A DNA stretch of 64,000 bases from DAOOOW01 sp035387885 (GTDB lineage Bacteria > Patescibacteriota > Patescibacteriia > UBA2196), in assembly GCA_035387885.1 (NCBI GenBank), contig DAOOOW010000001.1:48173-112172 (forward strand). Direction: 5' to 3'. Each line of letters begins with the position of its first letter. Position 1 is the stretch's first letter. The position numbers were made by a program, and so were the translations under genes. Below the pieces are notes generated by a model. That model did not search any database. It was not told the origin of the DNA and saw nothing but the letters and a program-made list of their open reading frames with translations. Positions 38,452 through 47,618 of this stretch are shown here, piece after piece.

Positions 38452-38523
38452 TGTCCTCGGAGGGAATCGAACCCCCATCTGTCCCTTAGGACGGGATTAT
38501 TCTATCCATTGAACTACAAGGAC
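38452..38523 (-). tRNA. tRNA-Arg (anticodon CCU)
   Basis: Minus strand: acceptor GTCCTTG/CGAGGAC; anticodon loop GTCCTAA with CCT; T-arm with normal TTCGATT loop. It lies 38 bases upstream of tRNA-Ala in the same orientation. Confidence 0.92.
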
Positions 38524-38690
38524 ATACACAAATATTAAAAAATAATATTATTATATTATCATTTGCTTTACAAAAAATCAAAAAAAACATAAGATAAAAT
38601 TGATTATTTATAATTTAAAAAATATTTTTTAACCTCTAAATATTAAAAATTTACTTTTAGTTCTTAAGTAAGAACTAAAACCATAAAATT

Positions 38691-39065
38691 ATGTCAAAAG
38701 AAAATTTTAAAGATGTGGAAACAATTATTGGTCCATCTGTTAAAGTAGAAGGCGATTTTAATGCTGATGGTAATGTAATTATTGAAGGACAAATGCTGGG
38801 CTCTTTTAAAACTCAAAAATCTTTGCGCGTGGGTGAAGAAGCAATTATTAAAGCTGCTATAGAGGCAGAAAATGCTTGGGTGGGAGGACAAATTGAAGGC
38901 AACTTAATTATTAAAAACCATTTGGAATTATCCAGTAAAGCCAGAATTAGGGGTGATATTCAAGCACAAATTTTAACCATGGAAACAGGCGCTCAAATTA
39001 ATGGTCAAATAAAAATGAATGGCGAAGATACTGTGTTTAAAACAATGAATGAGGAAGAAGAGTAG
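38691..39065 (+). CDS. Bactofilin
   Basis: The 124-residue protein has the bactofilin beta-helix pattern (TIIGPSVKVEGDFNADGNVIIEGQMLGSFKTQ; KARIRGDIQAQILTMETGAQINGQIKM) with short polar ends. Bactofilins polymerise into membrane-associated filaments that help cell shape and wall localisation. The Asp/Glu-rich C-terminus is disordered. It is followed closely by the DAGK-like gene, separated by a short AATTTG/CAAATT-type repeat. Confidence 0.9.
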   Translation: MSKENFKDVETIIGPSVKVEGDFNADGNVIIEGQMLGSFKTQKSLRVGEEAIIKAAIEAENAWVGGQIEGNLIIKNHLELSSKARIRGDIQAQILTMETGAQINGQIKMNGEDTVFKTMNEEEE

Positions 39066-39152
39066 TTACAAATGCTAAATATCAAATTTCCAACTACCAA
39101 TTAAAAAAATATTTTTTTGAAATTTGTCATTTGGATTTTGACGTTTATTTCT

Positions 39153-39947
39153 ATGTATTATTATATCTACGATCAATTTTTAAGCCAAAAAAAATACGAT
39201 AAAATTTTGACTCAAATAGAAAGTAAAATTACAGACTTGGGTATTAAAGACAGAATAATTAAAATGTCCATTTTAAAAAGCGTTAAAGAACTAGTGACAG
39301 ATGCCATTAGAAAAGGAGCTAAAAATATTATCGCTGTGGGCAATGATCAAACCATCAACCAAGTGGTTAATTTAGTTGCCAATCAAGAGGTTATAGTAGG
39401 CATAATTCCTATTGATAAAATCAATAATCGTATTGCCAATTTTTTGGGTATTGATGATCCGCTAGAGGCCTGTGAAATTATCGCCGCCAGAAAAGTTGAG
39501 ACTATTAATTTGGGCGAGGTTAATAATGATTATTTTATTAATTCCATTAAAATCCATGACAATAATTTAACTTTAAACTGCGACGAAAAATTCAAACTTT
39601 CTTTAACCAATAAAAATAATTTAATTAGTATTTATAATTTTTCACCGGAATTTAATACTAATTTAAATGACCAAAATTTTTTTAACCCCAAGGATGTTTT
39701 TTTAGAAGTAATTGTGGAGCGTAAACCCAATGCTTCTTTGGATAAATTTTTTCAATCTTTATTAAAAACAGAAAAAAAACAACTCCCGGAAAGTATTTTT
39801 AGAGTTAAAAAAATAAATATTAAAAATCCACTTAATAAAAGTGGATCCGTCTTGGTTGATAATTTTAAAATTCTTAAAACACCCTTAGATATTAAAATAT
39901 CGACTAAAAAACTTAAAATAATTGTGGGGAAAAAAAGAAAATTCTAA
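39153..39947 (+). CDS. Diacylglycerol-kinase-like protein with altered glycine motif
   Basis: The 264-residue protein follows the DAGK catalytic fold: an N-terminal alpha/beta half with AKNIIAVGNDQTINQVVNLV and VIVGIIPIDKINNRIANFLGI, then a beta-rich domain. The GNDQT segment replaces the canonical GGDGT that binds ATP, so kinase activity is doubtful. I chose ATG 39153; the earlier TTG lies in a dispersed AATTTG repeat. It is downstream of bactofilin. It may be a lipid-binding relative rather than an active lipid kinase. Confidence 0.65.
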   Translation: MYYYIYDQFLSQKKYDKILTQIESKITDLGIKDRIIKMSILKSVKELVTDAIRKGAKNIIAVGNDQTINQVVNLVANQEVIVGIIPIDKINNRIANFLGIDDPLEACEIIAARKVETINLGEVNNDYFINSIKIHDNNLTLNCDEKFKLSLTNKNNLISIYNFSPEFNTNLNDQNFFNPKDVFLEVIVERKPNASLDKFFQSLLKTEKKQLPESIFRVKKINIKNPLNKSGSVLVDNFKILKTPLDIKISTKKLKIIVGKKRKF

Positions 39948-40005
39948 CTATTGTTTAATCTGCTCAACTCACCTTCGCCTGTTATTAAAAATTTTTTATT
40001 AAAAT

Positions 40006-40314
40006 TTATTTTTTCTTCATTAAAGCCCCGGCCACAGCTTTTTTCTTAAGAGGATTTTTAATCCTCTCTTTTATTTCCTCGGTAAGACTATTATCATCAA
40101 CAATCATTTTTTCTAAACTAATATCTACCACCTGTCCTCGACTAATTATTAATTCTTCAGTAATTAAACCCCTAATTAAACCTTCTGGTTTAATAGTATA
40201 TTCCACAACGCTTTGTGAATCTATTTGAATATTAAAACTTTGAATAGTGCCTAATTTTTGGCCACTTTGTGTTTCCACTTTAAGTCCAATCAATTGTTTA
40301 TTAGTAATTTTCAT
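40006..40314 (-). CDS. PRC-barrel domain protein
   Basis: The 102-residue protein has a PRC-barrel (LIGLKVETQSGQKLGTIQSFNI; VEYTIKPEGLIRGLI) and a basic C-terminus (KERIKNPLKKKAVAGALMKKK). PRC barrels bind RNA or protein, for example in RimM. Its stop codon precedes the neighbouring yidC by three bases on the same strand, so it belongs to the rpmH-rnpA-yidD-yidC block. Confidence 0.8.
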   Translation of the reverse strand: MKITNKQLIGLKVETQSGQKLGTIQSFNIQIDSQSVVEYTIKPEGLIRGLITEELIISRGQVVDISLEKMIVDDNSLTEEIKERIKNPLKKKAVAGALMKKK

Positions 40315-40317
40315 ATT

Positions 40318-41055
40318 TTATTTTTTATCAATAATTTCTAGCGTTACTTTTTTCTTAAACAGATATAGTTGTTGGATACCCGTCAAAAGTGTACTCACAA
40401 ACCAATAAAGGGTTAAACCAGCTGGTAAGGAAAAACCAATAAAAATAGTCATTAGAGGCATAAAATAAAGCATTTGTTTATTCATTTTGGCTGCCATATC
40501 TTCATCTTTAGCTGTGGCTACAGCGGGTTGTTTTTTAGTAATCAACATTTTAGACACCCAATATTGAGCCAAGCCAGCCAAGACCGCCAAAATTATATTA
40601 GCTTTAGCCAGATCAATTAAACCAATAAACCAGGTGTTAATTTGACCAGGATTTTGGACAAAACTATATAAAATATCTAAATTTTGATTATTAGTTAAAC
40701 CTTTACGAAAAACACTGTAGACAGCAACAAAAAACGGTAATTGGATAATTAAAGGCAAACACGAAGAAAAAGGAGAAATTTTCTCTTGTTTATATAAAGC
40801 CATGGTGGCCTTGGTCATTTCTTGGGGATTATCTTTAAACTTTTGGCGAATTTCTTCCATTTTTGGTTGAAGTTCTTGTAAAGCTTTTTGGGCTTTAATA
40901 CTTTTAACTGAAAATGGATAAAGGACTATTTTAATAACAATAGTAATTAAAATAATAGCAATACCAATATCATGCAAGGGAATAATATTGTAAAACCAAA
41001 CCAAAAGATTAAAAATTGGTTGGTAAAGTATGGTATGATAAAGTTGGGTGAACAT
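40318..41055 (-). CDS. yidC: Membrane protein insertase YidC (short form)
   Basis: The 245-residue protein is the Gram-positive-type YidC/Oxa1 core without the large periplasmic domain. It has membrane helices and motifs such as IVIKIVLYPFSVKSIKAQKAL, LIIQLPFFVAVYSVFRKGL, and MPLMTIFIGFSLPAGLTLYWF. It inserts membrane proteins alone or with SecYEG. There is no lipoprotein signal. It occupies the standard place downstream of rnpA/yidD near the origin. Confidence 0.95.
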   Translation of the reverse strand: MFTQLYHTILYQPIFNLLVWFYNIIPLHDIGIAIILITIVIKIVLYPFSVKSIKAQKALQELQPKMEEIRQKFKDNPQEMTKATMALYKQEKISPFSSCLPLIIQLPFFVAVYSVFRKGLTNNQNLDILYSFVQNPGQINTWFIGLIDLAKANIILAVLAGLAQYWVSKMLITKKQPAVATAKDEDMAAKMNKQMLYFMPLMTIFIGFSLPAGLTLYWFVSTLLTGIQQLYLFKKKVTLEIIDKK

Positions 41056-41119
41056 ATAGAATTTATTATAACATTATTTATTTCTTTAAACAATTATTTG
41101 CTAATATTAGCTGTCTAAA

Positions 41120-41353
41120 TTACTTAATTGGATCATAACCACCTTTAGAAAAGGGGTGGCAGCGCAAAATTCTTTTAATCCCTTTAATACCACCCAATAT
41201 AACACCATATTTGTCAATAGCTAAATACATATATTCAGAGCAAGTTGGCCTAAATTTACAAAATCCATAAGGTTTAAGAAATTTTAAAAATCCATGATCT
41301 AAAGACAAGGTTGTTTGATACAGAAGAATTAGTTTAAGAATGACGTATTTCAC
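41120..41353 (-). CDS. yidD: Membrane protein insertion efficiency factor YidD
   Basis: The 77-residue protein has the YidD core FCKFRPTCSEYMYLAIDKYG ... GIKRILRCHPFSKGGYDP, with three conserved Cys and an N-terminal amphipathic helix. Its place between rnpA and yidC is conserved across bacteria. Confidence 0.94.
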   Translation of the reverse strand: MKYVILKLILLYQTTLSLDHGFLKFLKPYGFCKFRPTCSEYMYLAIDKYGVILGGIKGIKRILRCHPFSKGGYDPIK

Positions 41354-41513
41354 AAAAAAATTTAATTTTAAATTTTAAAAAATTTATTCTAATTTTAGCC
41401 AAATAATAATCAAAATCGCCTATCAACGATTAATTAACCGCCCTCTCCGAGCCCGTAAGCTATCGGGCTCTAGATGCCCCGCCTTCAAAAGTCGGGAATT
41501 AAAAAAAGCCAAA

Positions 41514-41843
41514 TTATAGCCACAAATTGGATTTTTTATATAAAAAATCTATTTTTTGTGCTATTTCTTGAAAATTAAGTTTTTTAAGACTTTCTTTAGT
41601 TAAAAACATTAAATCATAGCCTTGTTTAATTTTTTGCTCATTTTTTTGAATAATATTTTTAATTTGTCTTCTTAATTTGTTTCTAACCACAGCTTTTTTA
41701 TCTACTTGCAAAGATATAACTATACCATAGCGATTTTTTCCAAGATTATTTTTAATTAGTTTAAAGCCAAATTCGCTCACAAAAAAGGGTTGGCCAAATT
41801 TTGCCACCCTTTCAAAATCATTTTTTTTTCTTAAAGTAAGCAT
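41514..41843 (-). CDS. rnpA: Ribonuclease P protein component
   Basis: The 109-residue protein binds RNase P RNA for tRNA 5' maturation. Signature VVRNKLRRQIKNII (the RNR motif), and an N-terminal LTLRKKNDFERVAKFG typical of RnpA. It lies between rpmH and yidD. About 160 bases without a gene follow toward yidD, with a GAGCCCG/CGGGCTC palindrome (about 41449-41471). Confidence 0.93.
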   Translation of the reverse strand: MLTLRKKNDFERVAKFGQPFFVSEFGFKLIKNNLGKNRYGIVISLQVDKKAVVRNKLRRQIKNIIQKNEQKIKQGYDLMFLTKESLKKLNFQEIAQKIDFLYKKSNLWL

Positions 41844-41858
41844 AATATTATAGCTAAA

Positions 41859-41999
41859 CTATTGGACAGCCAATCTTTTTCTGCCTTTAGCTCGACGACG
41901 ATTAATAACATTACGCCCGTTTTTAGTGGACATTCTTTCTAAAAATCCATGTTCTCTTTGACGTTTAATTTTTGAAGGTTGATAGGTTCTTTTAGACAT
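41859..41999 (-). CDS. rpmH: 50S ribosomal protein bL34
   Basis: A 46-residue basic protein: MSKRTYQPSKIKRQREHGFL, then ERMSTKNGRNVINRRRAKGR and KRLAVQ. It matches bL34 along its length. It is the first gene of the minus-strand rpmH-rnpA-yidD-yidC block, divergent from dnaA, the classical origin arrangement. Confidence 0.97.
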   Translation of the reverse strand: MSKRTYQPSKIKRQREHGFLERMSTKNGRNVINRRRAKGRKRLAVQ

Positions 42000-42207
42000 A
42001 TTTTTTTTAGTTTAAATATTTTAAATATTAATTATAATAACATGTTTTAATCTTTTATGTCAATTAATTTTAAAAATCTTGTTTTATACACACTCCTTCC
42101 ACAAGCTGTTAACTTTTAGGCATATTGCGCCTATTATCTATTACTGATAAAATATAAGTAACAAAATAAATTTTATTTATTTACTCTGCTTAAGCGGAAT
42201 TAATTTT

Positions 42208-43578
42208 ATGAATAATGAGCAACTTTGGCAAGCTATTTTAGGAGAACTAGAAGTTTCTATTTCTAAAGCTAACTTTACTACTTGGTTTAAAAATACTTTT
42301 GTTTTAGAACAAGAAGATAATAAGCTTATTGTAGCCGTACCCAACACATTTACCAAAACTTGGCTAGAAAATAAATACAATAAAGCTATTATTTCGGCTC
42401 TTAAAAAAATAACCCAAAACAAACTCAATGAAATATATTATAAAGTTTCTTTGGTGCCTGAAAAAACCACTAATTCCGTGCATAATTTAAAAAATATTAT
42501 TAAAAATGATTTAGAATTAAAAAATACCGAAAACCTTAAAACCGATAATCATGGATTAAATCCTAAATATGTGTTTGAAACTTTTATTGTAGGTAAAAGC
42601 AACGAACTAGCCTTTGCAGCTGCTCAAGCAGTGGCTAAAAACCCAGGCAAATCCTATAATCCACTCTACATTTATGGCGGTGTGGGTTTAGGTAAAACTC
42701 ATTTATTACAAGCTATTGGTCATGAAATAGTTAAAAAAAATCCGCAAGCCAAACTTTTATATGCAACCAGTGAATATTTTACCAATCAATTCGTTTTTGC
42801 TATTCGTTCTAATAAAACCAAGGAATTTCAAAACAAATTTAGAGATATTGATGTTTTAATTATTGATGATATTCAATTTATTTCCGGCAAAGAACAAACT
42901 CAGGAACAATTATTTCATACTTTTAACGATTTACATCAAAATAATAAACAAATAATTTTTTCCTCTGATAGAATTCCTAAGGCTATTGCTGGTTTAGAAT
43001 CAAGATTAGAATCACGTTTTGAATGGGGTATGATTGTCGATATTGCTGAACCAGACACAGAAACTAAAATTGCTATTATTGAGGCTAAATTAATTGAAAA
43101 AGGCTTTTCTTTAGATAAAAACATTGTTTTATTTTTGGCTACCAATTCCGGTCGCAATGTTAGAGAAATAGAAGGTATTATTAATCGTATTATAGCCCAT
43201 TGTGATTTAATTAGTCATGACAAAGAAGTCACTCTGGAAGACGTTAAAAATATTTTACAGACCATTAATCAACATTTACCTCAAAGTGCTATTACAATCA
43301 AAAAAATTATTAAAATTGTAGCAGAATTTTATGATGTATCATTGGATGATATTCTTAGTGAATCTAGAAAAAAAGAATTAGTTGAACCAAGACAAATTAC
43401 CATGTATTTAATTAGAGAAGAAATTGGTTCATCATTTCCCAATATTGGTCAAGAACTTGGCGGTAGAGACCACACCACTGCCATGCACGCTTATGAAAAA
43501 GTTAAAAAGTTAGTTTTAGAAAATGATAAAATTAAACAGGATATTTTTTTACTCAAACAAAAACTTTATAATGATTAA
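42208..43578 (+). CDS. dnaA: Chromosomal replication initiator DnaA
   Basis: The 456-residue protein has domain I (QAILGELEVSISKANFTTWF), a linker, AAA+ domain with Walker A GGVGLGKTHLL near residue 155 and Walker B VLIIDDIQFISGK, and domain IV with the box-binding helix-turn-helix (ESRKKELVEPRQITMYLIRE; GGRDHTTAMHAYEK). It opens oriC. It is divergent from rpmH and followed by dnaN; the 250-base dnaA-dnaN gap holds origin-like sequence. Confidence 0.98.
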   Translation: MNNEQLWQAILGELEVSISKANFTTWFKNTFVLEQEDNKLIVAVPNTFTKTWLENKYNKAIISALKKITQNKLNEIYYKVSLVPEKTTNSVHNLKNIIKNDLELKNTENLKTDNHGLNPKYVFETFIVGKSNELAFAAAQAVAKNPGKSYNPLYIYGGVGLGKTHLLQAIGHEIVKKNPQAKLLYATSEYFTNQFVFAIRSNKTKEFQNKFRDIDVLIIDDIQFISGKEQTQEQLFHTFNDLHQNNKQIIFSSDRIPKAIAGLESRLESRFEWGMIVDIAEPDTETKIAIIEAKLIEKGFSLDKNIVLFLATNSGRNVREIEGIINRIIAHCDLISHDKEVTLEDVKNILQTINQHLPQSAITIKKIIKIVAEFYDVSLDDILSESRKKELVEPRQITMYLIREEIGSSFPNIGQELGGRDHTTAMHAYEKVKKLVLENDKIKQDIFLLKQKLYND

Positions 43579-43830
43579 AAATTGTGTACAAATATGTTGA
43601 TAAAATTATAAATAACGTGCTTAAAAATATTATTTTATTTTACAACATATTTTATTAACATAATTTTATTTTTTTTACACTTATTTGTTAATATTTTATC
43701 AACAAGTCTAAAATTCAAATTTAAGACAATTAAAAAGTTTATACAGCATATTTTAAAAAAAATTATTGGTTATCCACTGGGCTTATTATTATCATTAAAT
43801 TATATTTAAATATTAATTAATAATAACAAT
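43579..43830. other. Probable origin of replication (oriC) in the dnaA-dnaN gap
   Basis: An extremely AT-rich gap with DnaA-box-like nonamers: TTATCCACT (43770-43778), TTATCAACA (43696-43704), TGTGTACAA near 43585 and TTTATACAG near 43739. None is a perfect consensus box. Position between dnaA and dnaN and the divergence of flanking genes support the call. The rpmH-dnaA gap (42000-42207) is a weaker alternative. Confidence 0.6.
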
Positions 43831-44943
43831 ATGAAATTTACTTGTGTAAAAGAAAATTTAATTAAAGGCATCAATACTGTGGCTAGGATTTCTGGAAAAA
43901 ATATTAGTTTGCCAATTTTAAATAATATTTTAATTGCTACTGCGGATGATGGAGTGGAATTTGTGGGTACTAACTTAGAAATTGGCATTAAAAATAAAAT
44001 TAGAGCCAAAATTGAAGACAAAGGCAAAATAACTGTCCCAGCCAAAACATTGGCTAGTTTTGTAAATTTTTTACCAGATGAAAAAGTAAGCTTTGAGTTA
44101 ATAAAAAATAGCAACGAAATACAAATAAAATCTGGTACTTGGGAAACAAAAATTAAAACTCAATCAGCAGAAGATTATCCATTAATTCCGGAAGTAGAAA
44201 GAAAAAATGGTTTTAAAATTAAAGCTAAAAAATTTAAAGAAGCACTAGAACAAGTGATTTTTGCAGCGCTTTCCAATGAGGCCAGGCCAGAATTATCTGG
44301 TGGGTATATTTCATTTAATGAAAAACAACTTACAATTGTGGCTACAGATAGTTATCGTTTAGCTGAAAAACATATAGAGTTAAGTGAAAGCATTAAAAAA
44401 GCTGGTAGTTTTATTGTGCCTATAAAAACTTTACAGGAAATTGAAAAAATAATTAGTGAAAATGATAATAACGAAGATTTGGAAATTTATTTTGAAGAAA
44501 ATCAAATTATATTTTTAATTGCTGGGGTGGAAATTAATTCCAGACTAATTAATGGACAGTATCCAGATTATAAACAAATAATTCCTACTAAAAGCAATAC
44601 TCAAATTATAATTAATAAAAATGAAATTTTAAATGCAGTTAAAGCAGCTAGTGTTTTTACCAAAATTGGCATCAATGATGTTATGTTTGAATTTAAAAAA
44701 CCGGCCAGTGTAATAATTAAAGCTGTTAATAATCAATTGGGTGAAAATCAAGCTGTTATTAATGGGGAGATTAATGGTGATGATAATAATATTACTTTTA
44801 ATTATCATTATATTTTGGAAGGCCTAGCTAATTTAAAAGAAGAAAAATTTGTTTTAGAAATTTCTAATGCTAACAATCCTGCAATTCTTAAACCTTTAGA
44901 AAAAAAAGATTATTTGTATTTAATAATGCCCATTCGTCAATAA
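43831..44943 (+). CDS. dnaN: DNA polymerase III beta sliding clamp
   Basis: The 370-residue clamp has three repeated domains (MKFTCVKENLIKGINTVARI; FKIKAKKFKEALEQVIFAA; IINKNEILNAVKAASVF) and the C-terminal YLIMPIRQ, typical of DnaN (consensus MP-R). It encircles DNA and tethers polymerase and repair proteins. Its position after dnaA is canonical. Confidence 0.97.
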   Translation: MKFTCVKENLIKGINTVARISGKNISLPILNNILIATADDGVEFVGTNLEIGIKNKIRAKIEDKGKITVPAKTLASFVNFLPDEKVSFELIKNSNEIQIKSGTWETKIKTQSAEDYPLIPEVERKNGFKIKAKKFKEALEQVIFAALSNEARPELSGGYISFNEKQLTIVATDSYRLAEKHIELSESIKKAGSFIVPIKTLQEIEKIISENDNNEDLEIYFEENQIIFLIAGVEINSRLINGQYPDYKQIIPTKSNTQIIINKNEILNAVKAASVFTKIGINDVMFEFKKPASVIIKAVNNQLGENQAVINGEINGDDNNITFNYHYILEGLANLKEEKFVLEISNANNPAILKPLEKKDYLYLIMPIRQ

Positions 44944-44988
44944 AACATTTTAATATATTAACATTTAAACATATTAACATTTAAAAAA

Positions 44989-45519
44989 ATGCAAATTGAA
45001 TTTAAAAAATATATTCGCGAAATACAAAATTGGCCAAAGACAGGAGTAAATTTTAAAGATATTACTACAGCGTTGGAAAATAAAGAAATTTTTCAGGAAA
45101 TTATTAATCAATTGTGTGAGCCTTATAATGATAAAAAAATAGATAAAATTGTGGGTATTGATGCTAGAGGATTTTTATTAGCTGGGGCTATGGCTTATAA
45201 ATTAAATACAGGATTGTCTGTGGTGAGAAAAAAAGGTAAATTGCCATATAAAACCAAATTCAAAGAATATAATTTGGAATATGCCTCGGCCATAATTGAA
45301 ATGCACGAAGATACAATTAAACCTCAAGAAAAAGTGATTATAGTTGATGATTTGATAGCTACTGGCGGCACAATTTTGGCTACTATAGATTTAGTAAAAG
45401 AATTTGCTGGAGAAATTGTGGGGGTGAGTGTGGTAATTGATTTACCTTTTTTGGGCGGATCAGAAAAAATAAAAAATAAATATAATTTTAATTATTTAAT
45501 TAGCTATGATTGTGAATAA
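44989..45519 (+). CDS. apt: Adenine phosphoribosyltransferase
   Basis: The 176-residue enzyme makes AMP from adenine and PRPP. Motifs: WPKTGVNFKDITTAL at the N-terminus, IDARGFLLAGAMAY, and the PRPP-binding VIIVDDLIATGGTILATIDL. It is directly upstream of the MTA phosphorylase gene, whose reaction releases adenine, so the two form a short salvage pathway. Confidence 0.95.
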   Translation: MQIEFKKYIREIQNWPKTGVNFKDITTALENKEIFQEIINQLCEPYNDKKIDKIVGIDARGFLLAGAMAYKLNTGLSVVRKKGKLPYKTKFKEYNLEYASAIIEMHEDTIKPQEKVIIVDDLIATGGTILATIDLVKEFAGEIVGVSVVIDLPFLGGSEKIKNKYNFNYLISYDCE

Positions 45520-45561
45520 AAAATAAAAATATTAATAAATATTTAATCGTGCTTAATAAAA

Positions 45562-46425
45562 ATGTTAGATACTAGCGACGCTAATAATCAAGAAATAAAG
45601 ATAGGAATTTTTGGCGGTTCTGGATTTTATAATTTAATGGATAATATGCAAGAAATTGAAATGGAAACACCTTTTGGTAAACCGTCAGACAAAATTATGA
45701 TAGGAAAAATTGTGGGTAAAAAAGTGGCTTTTTTACCGAGACATGGAAAAAATCATCAATTTCCTCCACATAAAATTCCCTACAAGGCTAATTTGTGGGC
45801 CATGAAAAGTTTGGGAGTACAAAAAATAATTTCACCTATAGCTGTGGGAAGTTTACAAGCTAATATAAAACCAGGAGATTTTGTAGTTTGTGATCAATAC
45901 ATAAATTGGACTGGTAACAGAGGGTTAAATCAAAGAGATGATACATATTATCATGGTGAGTTGATTGACGGAATTCATAAATCAGAGAGGGTAGCCCATT
46001 TTACTAATGCTTTACCTTATTGTGAAGAGACAAGAAAAATAATAAACAATATTTTGGATGAAGAAAACATAAGTTACCACAAAACTGGCACAGTAGTGGT
46101 TATAGAAGGCCCAAGGTTTTCAACCCAAGCAGAATCAAAATTTTTTAGCAATCAAGGTTGGCATATTATTAACATGACAGCTTATCCAGAAATACCTTTA
46201 GCAAGAGAATTGGGTATGTGTTATGTTAATATTGGTTTAGTCACAGATTATGATGCGGGTTTAGAAAATGATCCCTCTATCCAGCCAGTTACCTCAGAGG
46301 AAATTATAAAAGTTTTTAATAATAATAATCAAAAAATAAAAGAATTAATATTTAAAATTATTGAACGCATACCTCAAGAAATAAAATGTAATTGTGAAAA
46401 ACATATTGAAAGTGCAATAATATAA
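45562..46425 (+). CDS. mtnP: S-methyl-5'-thioadenosine phosphorylase
   Basis: The 287-residue enzyme cleaves methylthioadenosine to adenine and methylthioribose-1-phosphate. Features of the MTAP/PNP family: IGIFGGSGFYNLM, FLPRHGKNHQFPPHKIPYKA, and the substrate-binding INMTAYPEIPLARELGM, where the NMT triad indicates MTAP rather than PNP. The product adenine would be used by apt just upstream. Confidence 0.93.
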   Translation: MLDTSDANNQEIKIGIFGGSGFYNLMDNMQEIEMETPFGKPSDKIMIGKIVGKKVAFLPRHGKNHQFPPHKIPYKANLWAMKSLGVQKIISPIAVGSLQANIKPGDFVVCDQYINWTGNRGLNQRDDTYYHGELIDGIHKSERVAHFTNALPYCEETRKIINNILDEENISYHKTGTVVVIEGPRFSTQAESKFFSNQGWHIINMTAYPEIPLARELGMCYVNIGLVTDYDAGLENDPSIQPVTSEEIIKVFNNNNQKIKELIFKIIERIPQEIKCNCEKHIESAII

Positions 46426-46584
46426 AAGTAACAAGTAAATAATTTTAAAAATCAAATTTTAAAATTCAAAATAAATCAAAAATTAAAATTTTAAAACTTA
46501 AACTAAAAGGCTTAATATTTTAAAAATTAAATATTTAAAATTATTTTAAAATTTGATTTTTAAAATTTAAAATTTATTTATGTT

Positions 46585-47142
46585 ATGTCTACACTAACAG
46601 ATATAAAAAAGGGTGTCATATTAAAATTTAACGGTGAGCCATGCATGGTGCAGGAAGCTAATTTTTTAAGAATGCAACAAAGAAAACCAGTTATGCAAAC
46701 TAAAATGAAAAATATAAAAACTGGTCAAGTGGTGGAATATAGTTTTAAGCAAGGAGAATCGATTGAATTAGCAGATATGGGGCGTAAGAAAGCTAGCTTT
46801 TTATATAAAGAAAAAGATAAATATTGTTTTATGGACGATGATTATGAACAAATTGCTTTAGCCGAAGATTTAATAGGTGAGGCAGTAAAATTTTTAAAAG
46901 AAACTCAAGAAGTGGATTTGGTTTTATATGAAGAATCTATTATTGGAGTGCGATTACCACCCAAAGTCGATTTAAAAGTCGTCCAAGCCCCTCCTGGGGT
47001 TAAAGGAGACACTGCCACGGGCGGTAAGAAGCCAGTCACGCTCGAAACTGGCGCCGTTATTAATGTACCTTTGTTTATTAACGAAGGTGAAATAATTAGA
47101 GTTAATACAGAAACAGAGGAGTATGTGGAAAGAGTGAGTTGA
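46585..47142 (+). CDS. efp: Translation elongation factor P with altered loop tip
   Basis: The 185-residue EF-P rescues ribosomes stalled at polyproline. The KOW-like domain I (LTDIKKGVILKFNGEPCMVQEANF) and two OB domains (GEAVKFLKETQEVDLVLYEESIIGVRLPP; ETGAVINVPLFINEGE) are complete. The loop that normally reads PGKG or PGRG and carries the modified Lys/Arg reads LRMQQRKPVM here, with Gln apparently at the tip by alignment from the following TKMKN. No epmA, earP or ymfI-like gene is nearby. Confidence 0.93.
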   Translation: MSTLTDIKKGVILKFNGEPCMVQEANFLRMQQRKPVMQTKMKNIKTGQVVEYSFKQGESIELADMGRKKASFLYKEKDKYCFMDDDYEQIALAEDLIGEAVKFLKETQEVDLVLYEESIIGVRLPPKVDLKVVQAPPGVKGDTATGGKKPVTLETGAVINVPLFINEGEIIRVNTETEEYVERVS

Positions 47143-47188
47143 GGAAAACAGCAAAAGGTAAAAGTAAAATATATATAAAATAAATTAT

Positions 47189-47566
47189 ATGTTTAATCCA
47201 GACCGAGAACCAAAACAAGAAAATAGATTAGAGAAAATTGAACTTACTGAGGAAGAAAAATTTTTAATAACTTTAATTAAAGCAAGGGGTATTGAAGATC
47301 TAGAAATTAATAAAATGTTCATAGATTGGTATAATAAGCAACAAACAATAATTGATAAATCAGAAAATTTTAATTTAGCAAATATTAATTTTTTAAGACG
47401 CAAAGCATATATATTTTTAGAGGTTGGATATTTTGATGAAATGGAGGATGAATTTGAGTAAGCAATTAATTTAGCGAAGAATCTTGGTTGGGATGATTTA
47501 AAAAATGAGATTAGAGGCGAAGTAGATGGTATGATTAATAGATGGACAATAAAAAATAAAGAATAA
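47189..47566 (+). pseudogene. Unknown small protein with an internal in-frame TAA
   Basis: The frame encodes 90 residues (FNPDREPKQENRLEKIELTE...EVGYFDEMEDEFE) and stops at TAA 47459-47461. The same frame then continues for 34 codons (AINLAKNLGWDDLKNEIRGE...) to a second TAA, in the same acidic, helical style. A single GAA-to-TAA change would explain it. A truncated functional protein or read-through is possible. It follows efp by about 46 bases. Family not recognised. Confidence 0.6.
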
Positions 47567-47579
47567 AATTTATAAAAAA

Positions 47580-47609
47580 TAAACCCCCTGAGAATATCAA
47601 GGGGTTTTA
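47580..47609 (+). terminator. Intrinsic terminator
   Basis: Stem AACCCC/GGGGTT with TTTA tail, following the interrupted ORF. Confidence 0.75.
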
Positions 47610-47618
47610 CAATTAAAG

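Noticed and set aside
47189..47566. Stop-codon reassignment (UAA as sense)
   Set aside because: Most genes in the window, including ribosomal proteins and dnaA, end in TAA at the expected length; only two frames are interrupted. Known CPR reassignment concerns UGA.
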